Positions 42,484-54,320 of a stretch of DNA of 64,000 bases are shown here, in pieces (positions within the stretch are counted from its first letter, which is position 1; every line of letters starts with the position of its first letter). The DNA lies in contig JAPTOF010000012.1 in the NCBI GenBank assembly GCA_028554755.1, positions 8,461,501 through 8,525,500 on the forward strand, in the 5' to 3' direction. A program made the position numbers and the translations under genes. Under the pieces are notes generated by a model. It worked only from the letters and a program-made list of their open reading frames with translations. It was not told the origin of the DNA and searched no databases. Origin of the DNA: Cordia subcordata (Eukaryota; Streptophyta; Magnoliopsida; Boraginales; Cordiaceae).

Positions 42484-44881
42484 TTTTCTATTCTTGGAAC
42501 ATTCAGGGATTCAACCCCCCAAACAAGCATAAAGAAGTTAAACTTTTGGTCAATAAACATCATTTGGACATCTTGTGCCTTTTGGAAACCAAAATGGTCA
42601 ATTCGGACACCATAAATTTTGTTGGCTCCTCTTTCCACAAAATGGGTTTTGAGAATTATGTTGATGATAAAATAAGAGATAGACTTTGGCTCTTTTGAAA
42701 GCAAGGCATTAATGCAAAAGTGATTGACTCTTTTGATCAAGGCATTCTTTGTTTCTTCAAAAACTTAAATCACTCCTTTCTTGCCTTTATCTATGGAAGG
42801 AACGATGCAAATCAAAGAAACAAGCTTTGGAAAAAGCTTTGTCTTTGGAGTAGTTGGTGTGAAGAGGGATGCTTTTGCTTAATTAGGGATTTTAATGAGG
42901 TGCTTCATGAAGGGGATAGATCAAATACATCTTCTATTCCTAGTAGTGCTTGGAATTTCAAAAAGTGTATTGCAAAATCAAATCTTTATGAGATGAAAGC
43001 ATTGGGGCCTCACCATACTTGGACAAACTGAAGCTCTAATACTCACTTCAAGGCAAGTAAACTTGATAGAGCATTAGGGAATGATCATTGGATGAATCTT
43101 ATGAAAGATGTTTTCTTATTGGAGGACTCTTCGAGGATCTCCGACCATTGCCCACTTATCATGTTCTTAGATAAGGTTTGGAATTCCTCCCCAAAGCCTT
43201 TCAAATTCTACAATATTTGGTCCTCTCACCATGATTTCTTGCCTTTTGTCCAAAAACATTGGAGTGTACGGGTCTTTGGCACTCTAATGTGTGTTCTTTT
43301 TCAAAACCAAAAAAATTCTAAAGAAAGCACTTAAGGAGTTCGACAAGATGTACTTCAGCAACATACCACACAAAATTGGAAAACTTAGGAGCAAACTTGA
43401 GGATGTACAAAAAGCTATTCTCAATGGTGATCATGGAACAAATTTGATAAAGAATGAGAAAGTGCTCATTGAACATATTGAAGAGCTTGAAACCACACAT
43501 AGAGCTATACTCCATCAAAAGTCCAGAATTCAATGGCTCAAAGAGAGAGATTCAAATTCCAAATTCTTTCATAATGCCATCAAAGGAAGAAAAGCAAAAA
43601 ATTCCATTCGTGCCACTACAAATAATAAAGGGATTCTATTTTCAAAAGAGTGGGAAGTAAAGAATGAATTCATTCAATATTGTAGAAAACTCCTTGGCAC
43701 CCCTTCAAATACTTGTGCAAGTGTGGCCTTGATCAAAAGCATTATGGGAAAACAACTTTGCAATGGCTCCATGCAAGCACTCACGGCTCATATCACTTAT
43801 GAGGAAATAAAAAGCACCCTTTTCTCCCTCAACCCCAACAAAAGTCCGGGTCTAGATGGCTATACTTCCTGTTTTTACGTGGTTGTTTGGGATATCATTG
43901 GAGATGAAGTCATAAAAGCCATCAAGTCATTTTTTGACATTAGCAAGCTCCTTAAAGAGGTAAATGCAACTTACATTACTCTTGTGCCTAAAATCCAAAA
44001 TCCTTCTAGGGTTGAGGACTTTAGGTCAATTTCTTGTTGCAATACTATCTATAAATGCATCTAAAAAATCCTTGCAAATAGAATAAAGAATTGTGAGGAG
44101 CAAATCATTTCTTGGAACCAATTTGCTTTTGTGAAGAATCAGCTTATTAATGAAAATATCCTCATTGCTCATGATTTGCTAAGAGGCTATGCTAGGGCTC
44201 ATATTTCCTCAAGATGTGCCCTAAACGTGGACATAAGGAAGGCATTTGACACACTAAATTGGGATTTCATTGAAATTGCTCTCATTGCTTTTGGGTTCCC
44301 TAGAAAATTTGTGGATTGGATCATGGTGTGTATCTCTACTCCAAGCTACTCAATTTCTGTCAATGGTGGTCTGGAAGGCTATTTCAAAGGGGCAAATGGA
44401 ATTAGACAAGGTGACCCTCTCTCACCATATCTCTTTGTTATTTCTATGGAGGTTCTTACTTGCATGCTTAATAAGCTTGATGCTGACCCTGATTTTGGTT
44501 TTCACCCAAAGTGCAAAACTCTCAAGCTCAATCACCTTTGTTTTGCTGATGATCTTTTCATTTTTTGCAAAGGCAATCTCAAATCAATCAAATGCATTAT
44601 GGGCATATTGGAAATCTTCTCTAGCTTCTCGGGTCTTAGAATTAATAAATCTAAAAGTGATATTTTCCTTGGAGGCATTTCCCATGAAGTGAAGGTAAGT
44701 ATCTTGGAGGAAGTGGATTTTAATGAAGGTATGCTCCCTATTCGTTATTTGGGAATCCCTCTTGTCATTAGGAAGCTTAGAAGAAATGATTTTCTCCCCT
44801 TCTTGGAGAAAATCAATGCAAAAATGGAGAATTGGACAAATAATTGGCTTTCTTATGCGGGTAGGCTTATCCTTATCAAGT

Positions 44882-44919
44882 CCACCTTTTTACAAATTTG
44901 CCACCTTTTTACAAATTTG
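44882..44919 (+). repeat. 19-bp tandem duplication in LINE ORF2
   Basis: CCACCTTTTTACAAATTTG occurs twice back to back and shifts the ORF2 frame. Confidence 0.9.
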
Positions 44920-46023
44920 TGCATTTTGGGCTAGTGTTGTCCAATTTCCAAAAAGCATTATTTCCACCATTGAATCAAAGTTTAAGTCCTTCCTTTGGAG
45001 AAACACGGGTCTTAAAGTAGCTTGGAAGGAAATTTGTTTGCCTTTTAAGGAATGTGGCCTTCGGGTTCGGAAGCTTGAGGAGATTAACTACACCTTTCTT
45101 TTCAAAACTTTTTGGAGGATGTATGCTTGCAAGGACACACTTTGGAGTCGTAGGATTCACAAAAATTACATAAAAAATGGATCTATTTGGACTATGGGCT
45201 GCCCAAATGATGCTAGTTGGATTCTCAAGTGTCTCTTAAGTGTATGAGAAGAATCTAAGAAGTATATAGAGCACAGCTTGGGCGATGGGAAATCTACTTC
45301 ATTTTGGAATGATAATTGGCACCCGAAAGGAATTCTTTCTTATCATTGGAGTAATGTTTGGCTTATCCTCCCCAAAATGCGATGGTTTGCTCCATCTACA
45401 CAAATCATGATTGGGAATGGCCAGTTAGTCCGATCCACATAGGCCGCCCTCCTTTTCGGCTCATTGAAGGACATCAAGACAAGATTGCTTGGACTCTATC
45501 TAGAAATGGATCTTTCTCTTACAAGCACACTTGGGAGCACATTTGCACAAAAGGTGATAACTTCTCGGGCTCTTGTTTGATTTGGTTTAAGGGCTACAAT
45601 CCAAGACAAGCTTTCTTTGTTTGGCTTGCTTTCAAAGATAAGCTCTACACCAAATTTAAATTATTTTGTTGGGTTATTGTGACAAGTCCTCTTTGCACGT
45701 TTTGTCACTTAGCAAGTGAAACAAGAGATCACTTGTTTTTCTCTTACTCTTTTACAAGAAGGATTTGGCGCAATGGGTTAAAGCTCACAAATTGCTCAAG
45801 GCACCTTATTGAGTGGAATGATATCATTTGTCACCTCTCACCACAATCCCACAAGAAGAGTTTGAAAGGCACAATCTTAAAGCACCTGCTTGGAGCCTCC
45901 ATTTACCACATTTGGCTTGAAAGAAATAGAAAAATCTTCAACCAAAACGCTTTGACAGACGAAAGTCTTTTTGTATCTATTTATAATGATGTAAGATGTA
46001 AAGTTACTTTTGGTAAAAAATTT

Positions 46024-46028
46024 CCTAT
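46024..46028 (+). repeat. Target site duplication of the non-autonomous LTR element, left copy
   Basis: CCTAT, identical to 54746-54750. Confidence 0.9.
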
Positions 46029-46421
46029 TGATACCGCTATTTGAGCACAAGCCTAAATAGCCCGCAAGTGCACGGGACGTGTGTAGTACAGTGTGTGCAA
46101 GTGCGGGGTCGAATCCACAGGGAGGCTACCTTAGTTTAGTCTCTATGTGCTCGGGTGCCTTAAACTAGTTACGTGCGTGTGTTTACTTACTTTAGGATGG
46201 AAGGGAGCTCGGAAAAAGGAAAATAAAAACTAATCTATGGAGGAACTTAAAGGAGCCAAACTAAGGAAGGAAACACTAATAAAGAAGAAGGGGACCTAGG
46301 GTAATTGCATTTCAACAAGACTTGGGCTATGATAACGAATGAGGTCTATCTAAGGCTTGGGACTTCTATTGCCGTTGTGTTGATCGGGGGTTCTCCTAAC
46401 CAATACTAGTGGTTCAACCCA

Positions 46422-46682
46422 TTAGCTGGATTTAAAGCTAAGGGCCAATCCCTCCTAGCCTAAGCAATCCGTGCTTAGAACTTATCCTCTTGGCTGGATT
46501 TAAAGCCAAGGACTAGCACCTAAACACTACGTGACATTAAGGCTCAATTAACCAACACTAACGTGGGTGAGGGATGCTCTAGTCTAGGTTAACTTATCCG
46601 CTTGGCTGGATTTAAAGCCAAGGACTAGCACCTAAACTCGACTAAGCATAACATGTAACCTATTAGCTGGATTTAAAGCTAA
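46422..46682 (-). repeat. Four hairpin repeats with covarying stems, left LTR
   Basis: TTAGCTGGATTTAAAGCTAA at 46422-46441 and 46663-46682; TTGGCTGGATTTAAAGCCAA at 46490-46509 and 46602-46621. Stem 6 bp, loop 8 bases. When the third stem base is A its partner is T; when it is G its partner is C. The hairpins lie about 500-760 bases downstream of the TATA box in transcript orientation. Confidence 0.75.
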
Positions 46683-47204
46683 AGCCTACTCTACTAAACA
46701 AAGCCACGAGATTAAGAACAATCACATCACCCATATAAGTAGATAAGAGCATTTGAAGCACAGATAACACATGCATATTCACTTAGGCATTTTAACAAAC
46801 ACATAGACATGTTTGATTTCCAATACATAGACATATTGAATCATGCCATAAATTTATGCAAATAAACATGTATTAAGAGCCAAAGATCTACACAAATCCA
46901 TTATTCAAAGCCCTAATCTAATATACAACAACAATCAACCCTAAATCTAGCCTAATCTAGCAACATATTTACAAGAAATAGAGAAAGAACAAGAAGAACT
47001 TCCTAAATTCTTGCTTCCAAATCCGTACAAATCCTTCAAATCTTTGTTTAATGCTTCAATCCTAGCTTGGTGTGGGGTTTAGATGGTGGTTTAGGGTGTT
47101 TTGTGAAGTGGGTAAAGGGTTAGGGTTTATTAGGATTTAAGAGATAAAAGTTCCTCTCCCGAAATTGAGCAGAAACGATCTTTTTATAGATTCCTTCAGC
47201 GCAC

Positions 47205-47415
47205 AGCCGGTCGACCTAGCCGGTCGACCGGCTCTTCTTTCTTGCTCGACCGGCTTCAATCATGATGCACTCTGGACTGGCCAGTCGACCTAGCTAGTCG
47301 ACCGGCTTCTTGAGGAACTCGACCGGCTTCTTGAGGAACTCGACCGGCTTCACTCTTTTATTCTCTGGTGCGGCCGGTCGACCTAGACGGTCGACCGGCT
47401 CTTCTTCTAAGTCGA
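47205..47415 (-). repeat. GGTCGACC palindrome cluster in the left LTR
   Basis: Repeated CCGGTCGACC / GGTCGACCGGCT words spaced by CTAG or by CTCTGG-containing linkers. It lies just upstream of the minus-strand TATA box, so in the U3 enhancer position. Confidence 0.8.
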
Positions 47416-47685
47416 CCTTGGATCGTAATGATCTCTTCTTTATTTCTTTTCTTCCGGTCTTCATCCGTTAGCTCATTTCTTCCTCGCATAAGCTTGAACC
47501 CTTCCAAAACACTCCTAAAACATGGAATATAACACTTAGTATAGTATTTATGCACCAAAATACATTATGTACAAATATTAACAAATATGCATAAACTTTA
47601 TACTAAGCGCACTCAATTATGCTCTGAACACCCTTAAATATGCATGAAAAAACTAGATGCAAACATGCACAAATGACACACATCA

Positions 47686-47704
47686 ACACCCCCAAACCTT
47701 CCCC
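47686..47704 (-). other. Polypurine tract of the non-autonomous element
   Basis: The minus strand reads GGGGAAGGTTTGGGGGTGT right before the 3' LTR. A second similar block (TTTAGGTTTGGGGGTGT preceded by CTTGAGGACAAGCAAAG) lies at 48624-48660, and the same GAGGACAAGCAAG word precedes the first, so the region is duplicated. Confidence 0.6.
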
Positions 47705-49189
47705 TTGCTTGTCCTCAAGCAAGCCTAAATGAAGTCTATCATCATGCTTTTCAAAGAGTTGCCAATTGCATTGACTTGCTATCTTTTCGCATCCAAGGGG
47801 TACAAGGAGTCATTCTTTTCATGTAAGGGCTTCCCTAGTCTTTTTCAAATCTTCCCTTTGATCACAAGGGGTCTCACACCTCTTAGGAATGTCACCAAGT
47901 AGCTAGACCCACCACAAACTTAGGATTCCAACTCACGCACTCGGGATGTTGATACTTCGTGCTCTATCAACTAACATGGCCTCCCAATATGCACTTAGCC
48001 CCAAAGATACAAGAAAGAGAAGATACATCACAATGGCTCACATTGACGTAAGAGCCTTATTCATAACACATGAAAGAACAAAAGAGATACTTGTGTCAAA
48101 TTGACATTATGTCACTTGACACTTATTCAACATACTTCACTTTTCAATCTTTTTGTTGCCTGTTGGCTTTTCTCTTTTTCTCATAAATTTTTTTTGTTTT
48201 TGTTTTTTTTTTTCAATACATAAATAGAACAAAAAGAAAGGAAAAAGAATAGGCTAAGGCAAACTAAAAAAAACCAATCAAGGAATGGGCACTAATATCA
48301 ACAACCCTTTAAAAACACTTTTTCCAACCAAGTTGTGGGGAAACTACAAGGTGCATTCTTAGAAATACTCACTCCCCACAGTTTTCAAAAGGATTCTCTT
48401 CAAAGTCTAGGTTATACCCTACACTCCATTTACTCCCTACAATACACCCTTATCTTCTCCAATCAAATAAGTCAATAACAAAAGCCAACTCTCCAACCAA
48501 TGTGGAGATAAACTAACTCAAAATATGCAAAAACAAATGAAAATTTTGAACACATTTTAAGCAAAAAATAAGATATGGTAAGCAAATCTATCCCAAATAT
48601 GATATAAACAATAAATGAACAACCACACCCCCAAACCTAAACTTTGCTTGTCCTCAAGCAAAAATCACAAAACCACATGACAAGCAATCAACATGAAATA
48701 CATATGGGGAATGCGGAGAGGGATAGAAAAGGACAAGTAAAAGATGGATTGATACAACCTTGTTTCCATGTAGTCCGCAAATGCCAAAGACAATCCAATG
48801 ATCTACTAGCCTCTATCTTTTGTGGAAAGCACTAATGCTCAAAAAACAAAGAAGAGATTAGAAGATATGCTATGCAAGCTCACATTGACATTTGAAATGA
48901 TAAACAAGGATGTAAACACGGGGTAAGGGATTGATGCACAAATGAAGAAAAGGAGCAAGAACAAGTAAGGGAGTAAAAATCTAACCTACTAAGAATGAAA
49001 ATAAACAAAAGAAATCCTAAAATATAAAAAAGGTAAGATAAACAAAAGCAATCTACTCTATTATGTACAAAGTAAGAATAAGTATAAGAAAACTAATCCA
49101 CTATATACAAGAAAAACAAGAAAAATATGAACAAGCCTAGGGTGCCTCCTAGTAGCGCTGGATTTAACGCCTCCAGCCAGGCGCCAATG
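47705..49189 (-). other. Non-coding 3' internal region of the non-autonomous element
   Basis: No pol motifs in any frame. A/T-rich with a poly-T at 48188-48212. Downstream of the ORF in transcript orientation, it holds the second polypurine-like block at 48624. Confidence 0.6.
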
Positions 49190-50229
49190 TTAAAGTAAAA
49201 TATGTTTAAAGTTGCGTGGCACAAATTGTCGAATAATCATCAAAGCACAGAATGTAAAGGGAAAAGGGTCATGCACTAAAGGTTGGGGCAATGAATGCAT
49301 GATGCACCCCTTTTCAAGATCCCACCCTAAAATATCAAATGAATGCGCAAGTGTGGAATGAAGCATGCTCAAACGTGAAGAATCATGTCCCGCTTGCTCT
49401 TTAATTAGCCACCCCAATGCCTTCTTCTCATAATCAATGGCTAGGAACACGCTTTCCCCATAGGTCAAAGATAGGTCTAATGCATGCAACATGGGAAATG
49501 TGCTTTCTAACCCTAGATGAAAATGTTCTATGCATGAAGGCACAAACGTGAGCTCCAATAAAGAAGACTCAATGGAATGGGAAATGGGGGTTAGAACGAC
49601 ATTTGGAGAAGAAGGAGCAACGATATAGGAGATGGATGTACTACACTCTTCTTCTCCACAAGATATAACATGATCAAACCTAGGTCGTTCTAACTCCTCA
49701 CGAAGGGTGGATTCAATCTTAATGGGCTCTATTTCCATCAATGAATCATCAAACATCCAAAGAGACCCATAGATCATTCTTCCAAGCACATCAATTCCTT
49801 TCTTATGTGTCTTCTTAGAGTTGCTATTCTCTTCAACATCATGATTCTTAACTCCAAGAAACTTATCATCTAAAATCTCCGAAATTGATGTCTTGTTTTC
49901 CCCAGTGGATGACTTTAAACTTTCACTAGCTAAATTCTCTTTAAATTCGACAACACATTCATCACTAGTGGGTGTCATCTCACCATCATGCTCTTCATAC
50001 GGGGTAGACACTAATGGAGGGGGCAATGGGGATTCAACGGATTCCTCATCATGTATGCATGAATGGTCAAGGGGAGAATGCGCGCTAAACTCCCTAAATG
50101 CCGACTCAGAATGCAATTGAGTACTATCGACATAAGACTCAGCCTCCATGTGTGTGGGTAATGTAGGAAGAGAGGGAAGGTTAGGTTCACGTGACTCATT
50201 GGGTGGCAACGAAAGCGCAAGAGGATAGG
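49190..50229 (-). CDS. Non-autonomous element protein, C-terminal part
   Basis: Second half of the single protein of the element; translation from the right-hand part enters in frame across the GTACT site when the solo LTR is left out. About 345 residues. The first third is rich in Pro, Ser and Glu (HSPLDHSCIHDEESVESPLPPP, GEMTPTSDECVVEFKE), then there is an acidic Lys/Glu part and a hydrophobic end (LTYGESVFLAIDYEKKALGWLIKEQAGH). I do not recognise a domain. The first residues of the apparent ORF right of 50229 belong to the solo LTR, not to this protein. Function unknown; a structural (gag-like) role is inferred from position. Confidence 0.6.
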
Positions 50230-50780
50230 GTACTTGATGTCTTCTTTCGAGTGCAAGCTTTAAAAGACCCGCAAGCGTACGGATGTGCAATATAGTGTAT
50301 ACGAGTGCAGGTGTCAAACCACAGGGGGGCGTGAATAATGTGAATGAATTCTATGCTTGGTATCCTAAAAATGCCAAAGAAAAAGATCTAAACTATATAT
50401 ATATTTCTTTTCTTTTGGATTTTAGATTGTCGGGAGCTCTATGTAAATGAAATAAAACTAAACTATGAATAAAAACAAATGGAAACGCAAGTTGATTAAG
50501 AGGAAACTAACAATTGGAAAGGGATTAGGGTGACTTTGGCTTATGAATGGGTAATTCTATACTCAAATGCTATGGGATTAAGGGATGCTGGCTAACTCTC
50601 ATAATTGCTCTTAACTAGGTTGCTTATTAGTGTCCTGATTTCCCCCTAGGACTCGGTGCGGGTCCGTCCCTAGGCGACGTCTCCTAAAGCTACGGCATGG
50701 TCCTTATGACCTAGGGCCTCAAGAGTGACTAACTAACTTCCTAGGTGGCTTAGAATGAACCTACCTTAGTACCTAAACCG

Positions 50781-50862
50781 TTGGCTGGGTTTAAAGCCAA
50801 GACCTAGTGTTGCTAAGGTCGACTAAATCTATCCCAAACCTATTGGCTGGATTTAAAGCCAA
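50781..50862 (-). repeat. Two hairpin repeats in the nested solo LTR
   Basis: TTGGCTGGGTTTAAAGCCAA (50781-50800) and TTGGCTGGATTTAAAGCCAA (50843-50862). Confidence 0.7.
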
Positions 50863-51552
50863 AGGAGACTCGACCTAGACTAGCCCTAAATTATGCTTCG
50901 TCATTCTAAGGTCACTACAGCAGGATTTCACTTGCTAGTGCGTGCAGAAATATGCGCGATTGAAGTTATGCTCGTTACTAAGCATGCTAATACGCATACA
51001 GACATGAATAAAAGCACTGCCCACTTCATAGCATCCACATATAAACACATAGACATGAGTATAACATGGATTAGATGTGTTTAGTAACAAACAAACTTCA
51101 ATTTATATACATGTTATTCATCTAGTTCATCTAGGCATTTTATCAAACACATAGACATGAATGAAAGAACACCCAATTAAACAAGACAAATCAAAACATA
51201 TATATATATTCAGCCATCATATCCCATATCATAAGAGTATAAAATCAACCCATTACATAAGTTTAATCACCCTATACAAATCTACTCGAGCATAATGGAA
51301 AATAGAATGAAAGAGATATAACGAAACTCCCCTTTCATCCTAGCTAATCTTGATGACTTTTGAATAGATTTGCTCCAAAAGATTGTTGAATCCTCTAACT
51401 CAAGCCTGGTTCTTGATGAAAAGTGTGTGAAAAGGGTGTGTGAGGCGGCTAGAGAATAGGGTTAAGTGTGTGTGAGGTTTTAGGTGTGAAGTGCGTGTGT
51501 GGCTCCTTGAAAATTCTGCTCTGCATCGGGCTTTCTTTATAGGTTCGCGCAT

Positions 51553-51745
51553 AGCCGGTCGACCGGCTAGGTCGACCGACCTCTGGAGTACTCGACCGGC
51601 TTTCTACTAGGGCTCTCTGGAGTGGCCGGTCGACCTAGCCGGTCGACCGGCTCTTGAAGGGGGGTCGTCCGGCTTTTCGATGGATCTTTCTGGAGTGGCC
51701 GATCGACCTAGACGGTCGACCGGCTCTTCTTTCTTGGTCGTCCGG
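51553..51745 (-). repeat. GGTCGACC palindrome cluster in the nested solo LTR
   Basis: Same words as at 47205 (GCCGGTCGACCGGCT, CTCTGGAGTGGCCGGTCGACC), again beside a minus-strand TATA box. Confidence 0.8.
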
Positions 51746-52050
51746 CTGACTTCCTTCATCCAATTTTTCGTCTTTTCGGTCTTTAGTCTTCTCTCTTAGA
51801 CCCGTGCATGTCCTATCTTCATCACCTTTCATCGTCCAATCTTTGTCTTAGCCCAGAGTTCACCTAAATCATTGAAAACAAGCAATTAGTGTAGCAATTT
51901 ATCTCTTAAACTCAATATGCACATTTGTTTACGCTTAAGCCTATTCCTATTAAAAGTACTACATTAATGCATCATTATAAGCATTCAACACCTCTAAAAT
52001 ATAAGTAAATGGCAATGCAAACACACACCAAATCACAACTCATCAGTACT

Positions 52051-52955
52051 GTTTCCTCTAAAACATATTCATAAGAGTCATCAAGAACCAAATTATCATT
52101 AAGCTCATCCTCATCCTCACTACAAGATGTGATCTCTCCATCAACCCCTTTTTCTAATCTTCTCTCCAAAACATCATGTTTTTCACCACTATTTCTCTCA
52201 TCTCTAGGTCTCTCTCCTATCTCTTCAACTCGTTCTAAAGGAATCTCAACATTCTCACTCATGAGTTGCACACTCTCAACCACTCTCTCCAAGGACACAC
52301 CAAAAGATTTGGTGTCTCGCTTCAAACTCTCAAGTTGTTCTTGGTTAGATTGGATGAGGGATAAAAGATAGTCAAGTGTTTCCTCTTGAGAAGAAAACCT
52401 AAAAGAAGAGGGCTCAACCGAGTGAAAAAGGTAGTCATTTTGAAAATCATTTTGCACATAACCATCAAAAAACTCGGGAGAGGAATAGGTGGAAAAAGAA
52501 GGTGTTGGAGGTGGACAATCGAAACTAAAAGGTGAATGGAATAAAGAGTCATCTTGACCCCATTGTGAAAATGTATGATGTTGCTCCCTAGAATCATGAT
52601 AGCTAGATGTATATGCATGCCTGGGCATATGATTGCTAAGGGCATACGGTATTGCATGCAATCGGGAATGAGGGTGGAAGGTGGGACAAGCACTAGGAAA
52701 ATGAGCACGGCTTCCACAATGATTGCAATAACAGGAATATGCATCCCTATAGTCATGATTACTAAATGAAGATGCATGAGATGTTGCATGACTATAGGGG
52801 TCATTAATAACACTAACCCTAGGTGGGGAATTCTCGTGGGGACGACCAGGATGCATGAAACTTCCACACAAGCGACATGTATAAGGGGCACGTTCGGGTG
52901 GTGGGGAAGAGGATACAAGTGACCACCAAGAAGCATTAGGATCGGTCATATTCAA
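52051..52955 (-). CDS. Non-autonomous element protein, N-terminal part with zinc-knuckle motifs
   Basis: Starts at ATG 52955-52953, 165 bp inside the primer binding site. Residues 27-40 are C-x2-C-x4-H-x4-H (CRLCGSFMHPGRPH); residues 77-90 are a perfect retroviral-type C-x2-C-x4-H-x4-C (CNHCGSRAHFPSAC). A His, Ser, Pro and Tyr-rich middle follows, then at about 195-260 an acidic, helix-prone segment (LDYLLSLIQSNQEQLESLK, ESVQLMSENVEIPLERVEEI). Two knuckles at the N-terminus rather than the C-terminus is unusual for a gag. The apparent C-terminal residues past ETV come from the solo LTR. The function is probably RNA binding or packaging, by inference. Confidence 0.65.
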
Positions 52956-53119
52956 TGAATCACAAGTAAAACCCCTTCACAGTCATTTTTTTTTTTTTTC
53001 GAGAAAAAAATTTTTTTTTCTAATTTTTTTTTCAAAAAAATGGAAAGCAAGTAAAGATAGTGCACACGCAAGCAACCAATCGCAAACACAAAAGCACACA
53101 AAGAACCAATGCCGTGCCT

Positions 53120-53136
53120 CCCCGGCAACGGCGCCA
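53120..53136 (-). other. Primer binding site complementary to tRNA-Asp
   Basis: The plus strand CCCCGGCAACGGCGCCA equals the 3' end of plant tRNA-Asp(GUC) including CCA, as I know it, so the minus strand TGGCGCCGTTGCCGGGG is the binding site. It lies 6 bp inside the right LTR and fixes the element's orientation. Left of it, 52985-53045 is nearly pure A/T homopolymer tracts. Confidence 0.8.
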
Positions 53137-53535
53137 AAAACTTGATACCGCTATTTGAGCACAAGCCTATATAGCTCGCAAGTGCACGGGACGTGTGTAG
53201 TACAGTGTGTGCAAGTGCGGGGTTGAATCCACAGGGAGGCTACCTTAGTTTAGTCTCTATGTGCTCGGGTGCCTTAAACTAGCTACGTGCGTGTGTTTAC
53301 TTACTTTAGGATGGAAGGGAGCTCGGAAAAAGGAAAATAAAAACTAATCTATGGAGGAACTTAAAGGAGCCAAACTAAGGAAGGAAACACTAATAAAGAA
53401 GAAGGGGACCTAGGGTGATTGCATTACAACAAGACTTGGGCTATGATAACGAATGAGGTCTATCTAAGGCTCGGGACTTCTATTGCCGTTGTGTTGATCG
53501 GGGGTTCTCCTAACCAATACTAGTGGTTCAACTCG

Positions 53536-53796
53536 TTAGCTGGATTTAAAGCTAAGGGCCAATCCCTCCTAACCTACGCAATCCGTGCTTAGAACTTATC
53601 CTCTTGGCTAGATTTAAAGCCAAGGACTAGCACCTAAACACTACGTGACATTAAGGCTCAATTAACCAACACTAACGTGGGTGAGGGATGCTCTAGTCTA
53701 GGTTAACTTATCCGCTTGGCTGGATTTAAAGCCAAGGACTAGCACCTAAACTCGACTAAGCATAGCATGTAACCTATTAGCTGGATTTAAAGCTAA
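53536..53796 (-). repeat. Four hairpin repeats with covarying stems, right LTR
   Basis: TTAGCT...AGCTAA at 53536-53555 and 53777-53796; TTGGCT...AGCCAA at 53604-53623 (loop changed) and 53716-53735. Confidence 0.75.
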
Positions 53797-54320
53797 AGCC
53801 TACTCTACTAAGCAAAGCCACGAGATTAAGCACAATCACATCACCCATATAAGTAGATAAAAGCATTTGAAGCACAGATAACACATGCATATTCACTTAG
53901 GCATTTTAACAAACACAGAGACATGTTTGATTTCCAATACATAGACATATTGAATCATGCCATAAATTTATGCAAATAAACATGTATTAAGAGCCAAAGA
54001 TCTACACAAATCCATTATTCAAAGCCCTAATCTAATATACAACAACAATCAACCCTAAATCTAGCCTAATCTAGCAACATATTTACAAGAAATAGAGAAA
54101 GAACAAGAAGAACTTCCCTAAATTCTTGCTTCCAAATCCGTACAAATCCTTCAAATCTTTGTTTAATGCTTCAATCCTAGCTTGGTGTGGGGTTTAGATG
54201 GTGGTTTAGGGTGTTTTGTGAAGTGGGTAAAGGGTTAGGGTTTATTAGGATTTAAGAGATAAAAGTTCCTCTCCCGAAATTGAGCAGAAACGATCTTTTT
54301 ATAGATTCCTTCAGCGCACA

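Larger units (their letters stand above)
42480..46028 (+). pseudogene. LINE ORF2: endonuclease, reverse transcriptase and C-terminal zinc-binding domain, interrupted
   Basis: The endonuclease opens FYSWNIQGFNPPNKHKEVK with LDILCLLETKM; RDFNEVLHEGDR and ISDHCPLI follow. The RT covers about 43800-44900: LNPNKSPGLDGY, NQLINENILIAHDLL, NVDIRKAFDTLNW, GIRQGDPLSPYLF and the catalytic F-A-D-D at 44542-44553. The C-terminus (45590-45780) is the zf-RVT region, with FVWLAFKDKLYTKFKL and CTFCHLASETRDHLFF; its last Cys is Tyr. Lesions: TGA at 42696-42698 and 43029-43031 (both where Trp is expected), a frameshift near 43290, TAA at 44062, a 19-bp tandem duplication at 44882-44919 that shifts the frame, and breaks around 45245-45357. 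At 46028 an LTR element interrupts the gene; the frame resumes at 54751. Confidence 0.85.
46029..47685 (-). mobile_element. 3' LTR (left copy) of the non-autonomous element
   Basis: 1657 bp, about 54 bp longer than its partner. It has four hairpins (46422, 46490, 46602, 46663), a minus-strand TATAAAAAG near 47180-47188 and a palindrome cluster at 47205-47415. That cluster holds extra units, including a doubled TTCTTGAGGAACTCGACCGG, which accounts for the length difference. Confidence 0.85.
50235..52045 (-). mobile_element. Solo LTR (family 2) nested in the non-autonomous element
   Basis: 1811 bp, TGATGTCTTC...CAACTCATCA, flanked by perfect GTACT at 50230-50234 and 52046-52050. Related to 20865-22692. 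It carries two hairpins (50781-50800, 50843-50862), a minus-strand TATAAAG-type box near 51536 and palindromes at 51553-51745. There is no internal part, so it arose by LTR-LTR recombination. It cuts the host ORF without changing its frame when removed. Confidence 0.9.

Noticed and set aside
50011..50317. The N-terminal start of the long minus-strand ORF ending at 49190
   Set aside because: Residues encoded right of 50229 come from the nested solo LTR, not from the element protein; the ATG is accidental.
51975..52045. C-terminal residues of the zinc-knuckle ORF
   Set aside because: They are translated solo LTR sequence past the GTACT site.
52322..52936. 204-residue minus-strand ORF rich in Ile, Met and His
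   Set aside because: A shadow frame of the zinc-knuckle protein, with abnormal composition and no domain.
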